Assembly: GCA_030453285.1 (NCBI GenBank)
Contig: JAKDKP010000127.1
Coordinates: 1-6,577, forward strand
Length of the DNA stretch: 6,577 bases
Direction: 5' to 3'
Source of the DNA: Propionibacteriales bacterium
Lineage (GTDB): Bacteria > Actinomycetota > Actinomycetes > Propionibacteriales > Propionibacteriaceae
Part shown: in pieces, positions 1-4,965 of the stretch
Numbering within the stretch: the stretch's first letter is position 1
Layout of the letters: each line of letters opens with the position of its first letter
Notes under the pieces: generated by a model
The model's database searches: none
The model's input: only the letters and a program-made list of their open reading frames with translations
What the model was told of the DNA's origin: nothing
Position numbers and translations under genes: made by a program

Positions 1-2
1 GC

Positions 3-767
3 TTACGACAGACGCCCTTGGAGGCGAGCTTGGATGCCGTCGAGGATGGTGTCGAGGCCGAATGTCAGGGCGTGTGCAGGGTTCTGCGCGGCATCGAACG
101 CCTCACCGACAGCGCCTCCGACCCGCGCGGACAAGGTGAGACTGCCGTCTGTCATCACCTGCTCCAAAACGGGAGCGGCGATTCCCCACCACTCGGCATC
201 GGACATGCCAGAGTCATCGCGAGTGCTGGCGGAACCTCGTCTTGCGCGAGCTGTCGCCTCGACAAGACTCAGGATCAGCGTCAGGGCTGCATCCATCTCG
301 ACGTCGGACAACCCGATGTCATCAAGGGGGCGCAACTCAGTCTCGTACTTGCGGCTCAGGTTCGGCCCCACCGTCAGGCGGGATGGACGCAGGTCGAGCA
401 GCCAGGGGTGGCTGGCGTAGAGCTCCCAGTTCCGCTCGGCGATGAATCTCACCGCATCCCGCCAGTCGCCCACGCGAGCCGCGGCCTCGACATCGTTGCC
501 GTACAGCTCCGCGTAGACAGCATCGACCATCAACGCGGTGAGGTCGTCCTTGCCAGGTACATGCGCATAGAGGGACATCGTGCTCACGCCGAGCTGGTCG
601 GCGATCTTGCGCATCGAGGCCGCGTCAAGACCATCGGCGTCGGCGATCTCGATGCCTGCTCCGACGATGGCCGTGACAGAGAGACCGGACCTGCCTGGGC
701 TGGGATGGTGCCCCCATAGCAGGTAGATGCTGCGCACGAGGTCGGGTGCCGGTGAGCGTCGGGCCAC
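3..767 (-). CDS. TetR/AcrR-family transcriptional repressor of the adjacent DrrAB-type exporter
   Basis: One-component repressor, 254 aa from the GTG at 765-767. The N-terminal three-helix DNA-binding domain covers about residues 31-76, with the helix-turn-helix around 50-70 (SMRKIADQLGVSTMSLYAHV, a textbook TetR signature). The remaining 180 or so residues are the helical ligand-binding and dimerisation part (TetR C-terminal type seen with drug exporters). The frame stays open upstream to a TTG at 813-815. I prefer GTG 767 because GAAGGA lies about 10 nt upstream and because relatives, as I remember them, begin near the sequence ARRSPAPDLVRSI. The stop TAA is at 3-5, so the gene is complete. 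It is divergent from the ABC ATPase gene and shares a 120-bp intergenic region with palindromes, so it probably represses both itself and the exporter. The inducing compound cannot be read from sequence. Confidence 0.9.
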   Translation of the reverse strand: MARRSPAPDLVRSIYLLWGHHPSPGRSGLSVTAIVGAGIEIADADGLDAASMRKIADQLGVSTMSLYAHVPGKDDLTALMVDAVYAELYGNDVEAAARVGDWRDAVRFIAERNWELYASHPWLLDLRPSRLTVGPNLSRKYETELRPLDDIGLSDVEMDAALTLILSLVEATARARRGSASTRDDSGMSDAEWWGIAAPVLEQVMTDGSLTLSARVGGAVGEAFDAAQNPAHALTFGLDTILDGIQARLQGRLS

Positions 768-826
768 AGTCGATGAGTCCTTCCACGCGACATACGCGAA
801 CGCCGCGTCTTGCAACGTCTACCCAA

Positions 827-837
827 CGTACTGTACG
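827..837. promoter_or_regulatory. Putative secondary TetR operator (11-bp palindrome)
   Basis: CGTAC-T-GTACG is a perfect palindrome with 5-bp arms. It resembles CGTACATTACG at 852-862 (9 of 11 bases the same), 25 bp further on. It lies just upstream of the TetR gene inside the divergent promoter region, so it may be a second repressor site. Its centre is 19 bp from that of the larger palindrome. Confidence 0.45.
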
Positions 838-842
838 GTCAC

Positions 843-859
843 AATGTACGCCGTACATT
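843..859. promoter_or_regulatory. Putative main TetR operator (perfect 17-bp palindrome)
   Basis: AATGTACG-C-CGTACATT has 8-bp arms that match perfectly around one central base. TetR-family dimers typically bind such 15-19 bp palindromes in the divergent region between their own gene and the target gene. The right arm contains TACATT (854-859), which could serve as a weak -10 box for the exporter, so binding would block transcription. A wider pair, CGTCTAC (816-822) and GTAGACG (865-871), flanks the site. Binding is inferred. Confidence 0.7.
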
Positions 860-874
860 ACGGCGTAGACGCCT

Positions 875-881
875 GAGAGGA
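875..881 (+). promoter_or_regulatory. Ribosome binding site that fixes the ATPase start
   Basis: GAGAGGA lies 6 nt before the GTG at 888-890. The same frame is open from a TTG at 810, but that start would lie upstream of both palindromes, overlap the operators and add 26 Arg-rich residues unlike any ABC ATPase N-terminus. The GTG at 888 is therefore the real start. Confidence 0.7.
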
Positions 882-887
882 CACTGC

Positions 888-1889
888 GTGCGAAGAGATG
901 GGAATGAACTCGCGATCGAGGCGCGAGGGGTCAGAAAGAGGTATCCCTCGACGGGTGCTGGCGAGCCGCCTGCGCTGAACGGATTCGAGCTGACCGTCGC
1001 CCGAGGCGGCGTTCATGGGCTTCTCGGACCCAATGGTTCGGGTAAGACGACTGCGGTGCGGATCATGACGACACTGCTCGATCTGGACGAGGGCGAGGTG
1101 CAAGTCGCCGGCTACGACGTGGCCAGTGAGGGTCGGCAGGTGCGTCGGCAAATCGGCCTTGTCGGCCAGTACGCCGCCATCGACGAGGAAATGTCCGGTC
1201 TGCAGAACCTGATGATGTTCGGCCGGCTCAGCAGGCTCTCCATTCGCGAGGCTCGCCGCCGAGCCCACGAGTTGCTGGAGCAGTTCGGACTGGCCGAGAC
1301 CGGATCGAAACGAGTCAGTGCATACTCGGGTGGTATGCGCAGGCGGCTCGACCTGTCCGTCGCGCTGATCGTGGACCCGCAGATTCTCTTTGTTGACGAA
1401 CCGACCACCGGGCTCGACCCGGCGGGCCGTCGAGACGTCTGGGACGCGATCCGCACGCTCGTGCGCGGCGGCACCACCGTCCTGCTCACGACGCAGTATC
1501 TGGAGGAAGCAGACCAGCTCGCCGATGACATCTCGATGCTCGCTCACGGGCGCGTCGTCGCTGGCGGAACCCCGGCGGAGCTGAAAGCGCAGGTGGGCGA
1601 CGACTGGATCGAACTCGTGCCCCGTGAAACAGCCGACATCGCTCGTGTCGCCGAGCTCCTCGCCCCATGGGCCAGCGGCGAGATCCGTTCCGCGCACGGT
1701 CGAGTACAGCTTCCGGTCCTCGACCGCACCAACTCACTCCTCGCCACCGCGTCCGCGCTCAGAGACTCCGGGATCGCCTTCGAGGACATCTCGATCCGCA
1801 CTCCCACGCTCGACGACGTGTTCCTCCAACTCACTGGCTCCACCGCCACTGATCCGCTCGCCGACCAGACCGCAGCGAGTCCCGCATGA
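888..1889 (+). CDS. DrrA-type ABC exporter ATP-binding protein
   Basis: ATP-hydrolysing subunit of a two-component drug exporter (daunorubicin-resistance DrrA family), 333 aa from GTG 888, acting at the inner face of the cytoplasmic membrane. Visible motifs: Walker A GPNGSGKT (residues 47-54), Q-loop Gln94, signature YSGGMRRRLD (146-155), Walker B ILFVDEP (166-172) with catalytic Glu171, D-loop GLD (175-177), and a switch position LLTTQ where Gln203 replaces the usual His, as is common in DrrA-like proteins. About residues 230-320 form the C-terminal extension typical of this family (DUF4162-like), ending in the characteristic TPTLDDVFLQLTG. The stop overlaps the permease start (ATGA), so the two are translationally coupled and likely made 1:1. 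The transported substrate is unknown; resistance or export of a toxic natural product is inferred from family. Confidence 0.93.
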   Translation: MRRDGNELAIEARGVRKRYPSTGAGEPPALNGFELTVARGGVHGLLGPNGSGKTTAVRIMTTLLDLDEGEVQVAGYDVASEGRQVRRQIGLVGQYAAIDEEMSGLQNLMMFGRLSRLSIREARRRAHELLEQFGLAETGSKRVSAYSGGMRRRLDLSVALIVDPQILFVDEPTTGLDPAGRRDVWDAIRTLVRGGTTVLLTTQYLEEADQLADDISMLAHGRVVAGGTPAELKAQVGDDWIELVPRETADIARVAELLAPWASGEIRSAHGRVQLPVLDRTNSLLATASALRDSGIAFEDISIRTPTLDDVFLQLTGSTATDPLADQTAASPA

Positions 1890-2713
1890 CCACCTCGACA
1901 AGCGCCCCGGACCGCCCGACCGATCGATTCCGCTGGCTCTTGGCGGATACCTGGACGATCGCGCTCCGCGACTTCACGCATTGGCGCAACCGGCCCGGGA
2001 TCATGGCCTTCGGCTGGCTGTTCCCTGTCCTCATGATGACCGTCTTCATCGCCCTCCTCGGTGGCGTCTTCGGGATGGCGACCGGAGGCTCGTACCTCGA
2101 CTTCGTGATGCCGGGCATCCTCACCATGACCATGTTCTTCGGGCTCGAAGGGACCATGACGGCCATCTCGGCTGACGCCTCCAAAGGTGTGACCGACAGA
2201 TTCCGGTCCCTGCCCATTGGTGGGTTGGCCGTGGTCGCCGGGCGGTGCGTGGCGGACATGGTCAACTCCGCCATCGGTCTCGCCGTCACCGCACTCGCTG
2301 GGCTGGCGTTTGGGTGGCGCCCCGACGTCTCGCCGCCAGCGACCGTCGCTGCGGTGGGCATCCTTCTGCTGCTCCGTTTCGCGATGCTCTGGGTCGGCAT
2401 CTTCGTGGGTCTGCGTGTCAAGAGCCAGGAAGGCATCACAGCCGTCCAAGTCCTGGTGTGGCCGCTGCTGTTCCTGTCCAGCGTCTTCATCGACACCGCC
2501 ACGATGCCGCGCTGGCTCGGAACGATCGCCGAAGCCAGCCCACTGTCGGCCGCAGCAACGGCAGTCCGCCAACTCCTCGGCGGCGGTGCCAGCCCCGGCG
2601 GTGAGACCTGGTTCACCGACCACGCTTCGCTTCTGGCAGTGGCGTACCCGGCCCTGCTCATCGTGGTCTTCCTGCCGCTGTCAGCCCTCTGCTACCGGCA
2701 TCTTCGTCGATGA
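1886..2713 (+). CDS. DrrB-type ABC-2 exporter permease
   Basis: Membrane subunit partnering the ATPase just upstream, 275 aa, ATG within an ATGA overlap. After a hydrophilic cytoplasmic N-terminus (1-38) I see six hydrophobic segments at about 40-63, 74-95, 116-143, 152-177, 186-203 and 247-269, the normal ABC-2 topology. The cytoplasmic stretch DRFRSLPI (about 104-111), between segments two and three, is the conserved ABC-2/DrrB signature thought to contact the ATPase. Length is normal for the family and no defect is visible. It ends in CYRHLRR and TGA at 2711-2713. Regulation would follow the ATPase gene, from the TetR-controlled promoter. Confidence 0.92.
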   Translation: MTTSTSAPDRPTDRFRWLLADTWTIALRDFTHWRNRPGIMAFGWLFPVLMMTVFIALLGGVFGMATGGSYLDFVMPGILTMTMFFGLEGTMTAISADASKGVTDRFRSLPIGGLAVVAGRCVADMVNSAIGLAVTALAGLAFGWRPDVSPPATVAAVGILLLLRFAMLWVGIFVGLRVKSQEGITAVQVLVWPLLFLSSVFIDTATMPRWLGTIAEASPLSAAATAVRQLLGGGASPGGETWFTDHASLLAVAYPALLIVVFLPLSALCYRHLRR

Positions 2714-2742
2714 CGCCCCCGACCCCACCCGGAGAATCAACG

Positions 2743-2829
2743 ATGCAACACTCACTCGCCATGCCTCTTCTGCCCTGCCGCGCACTCGATGGGTCGACTC
2801 CCTCCCACGAAGCGGGGAGGATCCGATGA
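2743..2829 (+). CDS. 28-codon mini-ORF, possibly a remnant VOC N-terminus or leader
   Basis: A short frame (MQHSLAMPLLPCRALDGSTP...) runs from ATG 2743 to TGA 2827-2829. GGAGA at 2731-2735 is a good ribosome binding site 7 nt upstream, and the stop overlaps the ATG of the following VOC frame as ATGA. Its PLLPCRALDG (2764-2793) matches PVLPCADLDG (2847-2876) of the next frame at 7 of 10 residues. That motif is the first beta strand of many VOC proteins, so this may be the stub of a second VOC gene or a deletion scar. Alternatively it is a chance frame that couples translation. I cannot decide between these. Confidence 0.3.
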   Translation: MQHSLAMPLLPCRALDGSTPSHEAGRIR

Positions 2830-3297
2830 CCGGCGAACGGAGCTACCCAGTGCTGCCATGCGCCGATCTGGACGGCGCACTCGCCTTCTATACCGCGCTC
2901 GGCTTCGCCGTCACCTTCAGGCAATACCGACCCAACCCCTATGCGGACCGGCGGCAACTGGCTCCGCTTCTACCGGAAGGGATCATCCGACGACGACGCG
3001 GAAGAGCGCCGATCCGGCCTCGGCCGGGCGATCGACGTCGCCGCCCGGCAAGGCGACGCACGCGGCGACAACTCCCAGGCGATCGCAGTCCTCGACGCCG
3101 GGCTCATCCGATACTCCGACGCTCCGCCAATCGAGAGGTTCGAGGCACTGCTCTACCGGGCGGAACTCGCAACGCGAACGGGGGCGGACGCGGCCCCCGA
3201 CCTGGCCGCCGCAAGCACGCTGTTCGCCGAACATCAGCTCGGCGCGGAGGCAGAGCAGGCGCTGACCCTCGCGGTCGAGGCGGAGCTCGATTCCTAG
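2826..3297 (+). pseudogene. Broken VOC-family (glyoxalase/bleomycin-resistance-like) gene, internal deletion and frameshift
   Basis: The first part, from ATG 2826 behind a strong GGGGAGG ribosome site, reads 40 residues of a VOC domain (LPCADLDGALAFYTALGFAVTFRQYRPNPYA). Family members then continue for roughly 70-80 residues to a DPGGNWLRFYR motif. Here GGNWLRFYR follows almost at once, in another frame (from about 2946), and is continued by the usual helical tail (residues like EAVDVAARQGD...AIAVLDAGLIRYSDAPPIERFEALLYRAELA) to TAG 3295-3297. The middle of the fold, which carries metal or ligand residues, is missing, so no working protein is expected. Intact relatives bind and sequester bleomycin-like drugs or are dioxygenase/glyoxalase-like; with drrAB this would have been a resistance cassette. 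The scar could also be an assembly error, though both halves look otherwise clean. Confidence 0.8.
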
Positions 3298-3620
3298 ACG
3301 CGTCGGGCTCACTCAGCTCCAGACCCGTTACATGCAGCCCTATTCGCCTCTGCTGGCCCCATACCCGGTCCGCCTACGGCCGAGTGAAGCGATCGTCGTC
3401 CTCGACGCTTTCGCGATCTTGTTCAAGCGCGTTCGGACAGCAGCAGAAGAGCCCGGCGACATCATCCTGCTCGGCGCGAACACGCTGCGCGGAAGTGAGC
3501 CAGAAGGACACGTCACTGTGACGACGTCCCGAAGTCCGGGCCACCGGCCTCGCCCACCAGACAGCAGTCCGAAACGGGACGGATCAAACCGGGAACGTCG
3601 CAGCTGTGAACAGCGCGCTC
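3298..3620. other. Spacer between VOC pseudogene and tRNA; no recognisable gene
   Basis: About 320 bases without a gene I can name. A plus frame from ATG 3332 has coding-like third positions up to about 3490 (MQPYSPLLAPYPVRLRPSEAIVVLDAFAILFKR...), but it has no ribosome site, loses coding character after that and runs on into the antisense of the tRNA. I treat it as a decayed remnant or chance frame. I see no promoter, insertion sequence or partial tRNA copy here. Confidence 0.5.
3511..3523. repeat. 13-bp perfect palindrome in the spacer
   Basis: CGTCAC-T-GTGACG has 6-bp perfect arms around one base. It resembles a small operator or weak hairpin, but no promoter or gene start is next to it. 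It may be chance in GC-rich DNA. Confidence 0.3.
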
Positions 3621-3697
3621 TGGTGCCCCCGGTGGGACTCGAACCCACAACACGGCGGTTTTAAGCCGCCTGCCTCTGCCAATTGGGCCACGGGAGC
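3621..3697 (-). tRNA. tRNA with anticodon UAA (Leu by codon), short variable loop
   Basis: Reading the minus strand gives a full cloverleaf of 77 nt including an encoded CCA. The acceptor GCTCCCG (3691-3697) pairs with CGGGGGC (3625-3631, one G-U), followed by A73 and CCA (3621-3623). The D arm contains AATTGGCAGA with G18G19, the anticodon stem is GGCGG/CCGCC (3666-3670 and 3654-3658), and the loop CTTAAAA carries anticodon TAA at 3661-3663. The T arm is GTGGG-TTCGAGT-CCCAC. The codon read is UUA, so leucine. The D arm (GTGGC..AATTGGCAGA.GC) and A73 are leucine-like, yet the variable region is only 5 nt (GTGTT), a class I shape, whereas bacterial tRNA-Leu normally has a long variable arm. 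It lies downstream of the deformylase gene in the same direction. Confidence 0.92.
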
Positions 3698-3717
3698 CGG
3701 CCGTACGGGCACCGCTG

Positions 3718-3723
3718 ATCGTA
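3718..3723 (-). promoter_or_regulatory. Possible -10 box for the tRNA
   Basis: TACGAT on the minus strand matches TATAAT at 4 of 6 positions and lies 20 nt before the tRNA 5' end. No good -35 is seen at the right distance, and the tRNA could also be cotranscribed with the upstream operon. Confidence 0.25.
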
Positions 3724-3751
3724 GGCGATGAGGCGGGCCGCCGACCCACCC

Positions 3752-3826
3752 GCCGAAAATCGGCATCCTCAAGGCCACCGCCGGACGCATGTGCCGGTGA
3801 TGAGGCTGTGCGTGCCGATTTTCCGG
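3752..3826. repeat. 75-nt nested inverted repeat between deformylase gene and tRNA
   Basis: The outer arms 3752-3765 and 3813-3826 are inverted copies with 12 of 14 bases matching, containing GCCGAAAATCGGCA and TGCCGATTTTCCGG. Inside them CCTCA (3767-3771) pairs with TGAGG (3801-3805), and CACCG (3776-3780) with CGGTG (3795-3799), leaving only small internal loops. The left arm can also fold alone (GCCGA-AAA-TCGGC). The RNA on either strand would form a long imperfect hairpin. It begins a few bases after the deformylase stop, so it may end or process that transcript; there is no clear U-tract. A small repeat element is the other option. Confidence 0.6.
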
Positions 3827-3833
3827 ACTGGTC

Positions 3834-4436
3834 TCAGCCGGGCGGCAGGTAGACCTTGCGGGAGTGGATGGCGTGCGCCCCGGCCACCCGATCGAGGAAC
3901 AGGAACCCAGCGCAGTGGTCGATCTCATGCTGCAGGGCGCGGGCCTCGAAGGCGTCGGTGGTGATCTCCACCCGCTCCCCCGATCCGGGCAGTTGCCCGG
4001 TCACGGTGAGGCGGGTGCCACGCTTCACGTCGCCGGTGAGGTCGGGCACCGACATGCAGCCCTCGCGCGCCTTTTCGTTGCGGGAGGCAGCGGTCACCTC
4101 GGCGTTGACCAGCACGATCAACCCGTGACAGGTACGCGCCTTGGGGTGCTCGGACACGTCGACGCAGAACGCCCGGGCCGACACCCCGACCTGCGGGGCA
4201 GCCAGACCGACACAGCCCGGCGACACCTTCATCGTGGCGATCAGATCGGCGCACAACTGCTGCACCTCGCCAGCCGTCGCATCGACTGTCGGCGCATCGG
4301 CCGACAGCACCGGATCCGGTGCGGTCACCACCGGCAGCACGCGACCCTCGGGCAGCGCCGGCAGTGCGGGGATCGTCGACGATTCGGGCAACACAGGTGG
4401 TTCGGGCATCACGGGGCCCTCGGACGGCGTGGACAT
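3834..4436 (-). CDS. def: Peptide deformylase
   Basis: Metal-dependent amidase that removes the formyl group from the N-terminal methionine of new proteins, in the cytoplasm near the ribosome exit. All three family motifs are present: GCVGLAAPQ (residues 74-82, motif I), EGCMS (125-129, metal ligand Cys127) and HEIDH (170-174, two ligand His and catalytic Glu171). 200 aa from ATG 4436, which lies 6 nt after the stop of the ACT gene. Residues 1-35 are a Pro-rich, low-complexity extension (MPEPPVLPES...PALPALPEG) before the conserved VLPVV start of the fold. A later ATG at 4407-4409 with GAGGG 7 nt upstream is an alternative start that gives 191 aa and still keeps most of the extension. A TTG at 4440-4442 is less likely. 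It is probably translated from the same transcript as ppx and the ACT gene. Confidence 0.93.
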   Translation of the reverse strand: MSTPSEGPVMPEPPVLPESSTIPALPALPEGRVLPVVTAPDPVLSADAPTVDATAGEVQQLCADLIATMKVSPGCVGLAAPQVGVSARAFCVDVSEHPKARTCHGLIVLVNAEVTAASRNEKAREGCMSVPDLTGDVKRGTRLTVTGQLPGSGERVEITTDAFEARALQHEIDHCAGFLFLDRVAGAHAIHSRKVYLPPG

Positions 4437-4442
4437 GAGCAA

Positions 4443-4961
4443 TCAGAGCTCGTCGCGGTCCAGCGGCTGGACCCGTACGTCCACCCCCAGCACCTGGCCG
4501 GTCTGCGCCAGCTTGGCGATGAAGGCGTCGACGTCAACGCCGTCCGGTACGTCCACCTCGGCCGCCAGGACGTACAAGCCACCGGCCAGGCGCGTGGTCA
4601 GGTCAGTGATGTTGCCACCGGCGTCGCCGATCACACCGGCCACCCGACTCACGATCCCCAGCCGGTCACCGCCGTGCACGCTGACCAGCAGTGAGCTCAC
4701 CCCCGGCGCGACCCGCTCGTCGGTGCCGGACAACGACCGGACCGACACATCGAGCGAGCCGTCGACCAGGGGAAACAGGGCACTCTCCACCGCCTGCGCG
4801 TCGGCCTCGCCACTGCACACCAGCGTCATCGCGAAGTGCCCACGCAACAGCGTCATCGAGCTGTCCTCGAGATTCATGCCGAGGTCGGACAAGGCGGCTG
4901 CGGTCTGGGCAATGATGCCGGGACGGTCATGGCCCAGGACGGTGATGGCAAGTTGATGCAC
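4443..4961 (-). CDS. Double-ACT-domain protein (GcvR-like putative amino-acid-responsive regulator)
   Basis: 172 aa made of two ACT domains and little else. ACT 1 covers about residues 1-75 (LAITVLGHDRPGIIAQTAAALSDLGMNLEDSS). A short linker follows, and ACT 2 covers about 88-168 (SLLVSVHGGDRLGIVSRVAGVIGDAGGNITDLTT). Both show the DRxGI...G.N beta-alpha-beta core that binds small ligands, usually amino acids. The architecture is that of the glycine-cleavage repressor GcvR and related ACT-only proteins; there is no DNA-binding or catalytic domain, so it probably acts by binding a partner protein. The GTG start at 4959-4961 has a strong GGAAGGA (4969-4975) 7 nt upstream that overlaps the ppx stop. 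Four bases separate it from ppx, and its own stop abuts the deformylase gene. The ligand and partner are unknown; the name GcvR should not be transferred as function. Confidence 0.85.
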   Translation of the reverse strand: MHQLAITVLGHDRPGIIAQTAAALSDLGMNLEDSSMTLLRGHFAMTLVCSGEADAQAVESALFPLVDGSLDVSVRSLSGTDERVAPGVSSLLVSVHGGDRLGIVSRVAGVIGDAGGNITDLTTRLAGGLYVLAAEVDVPDGVDVDAFIAKLAQTGQVLGVDVRVQPLDRDEL

Positions 4962-4965
4962 GATC

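Noticed and set aside
768..815. Upstream TTG start for the TetR repressor
   Set aside because: Possible, but the 16 extra residues do not resemble the family N-terminus and GTG 767 has a GAAGGA upstream; kept only as an alternative.
810..887. Upstream TTG start for the ABC ATPase
   Set aside because: It would add an Arg-rich stretch over the operator palindromes and has no good ribosome site, while GTG 888 has GAGAGGA 6 nt upstream.
1544..2623. Long minus-strand open frame opposite the ATPase end and the permease
   Set aside because: Its His/Glu/Arg/Gly-rich, low-complexity product is the typical mirror of GC-rich coding DNA; the plus strand has clear ABC motifs and membrane segments.
2217..3521. 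434-codon plus-strand frame running from the permease through the VOC remnant
   Set aside because: It reads the permease out of frame and only its middle (from 2826, 40 codons) matches a family; the rest is Arg/Ser/Pro-rich noise.
3624..3660. Duplicate of the tRNA 3' end as an attachment site
   Set aside because: I looked for a second copy of the T-arm and acceptor sequence elsewhere in the window and found none.
3584..3928. 114-codon minus-strand frame across the tRNA and hairpin region
   Set aside because: It runs through the tRNA gene, ends in its antisense-like peptide pattern and has no family resemblance.
3864..4694. 276-codon plus-strand frame opposite the deformylase and ACT genes
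   Set aside because: The opposite strand has all deformylase motifs and two ACT domains; this product is a His/Gly/Arg-rich mirror.
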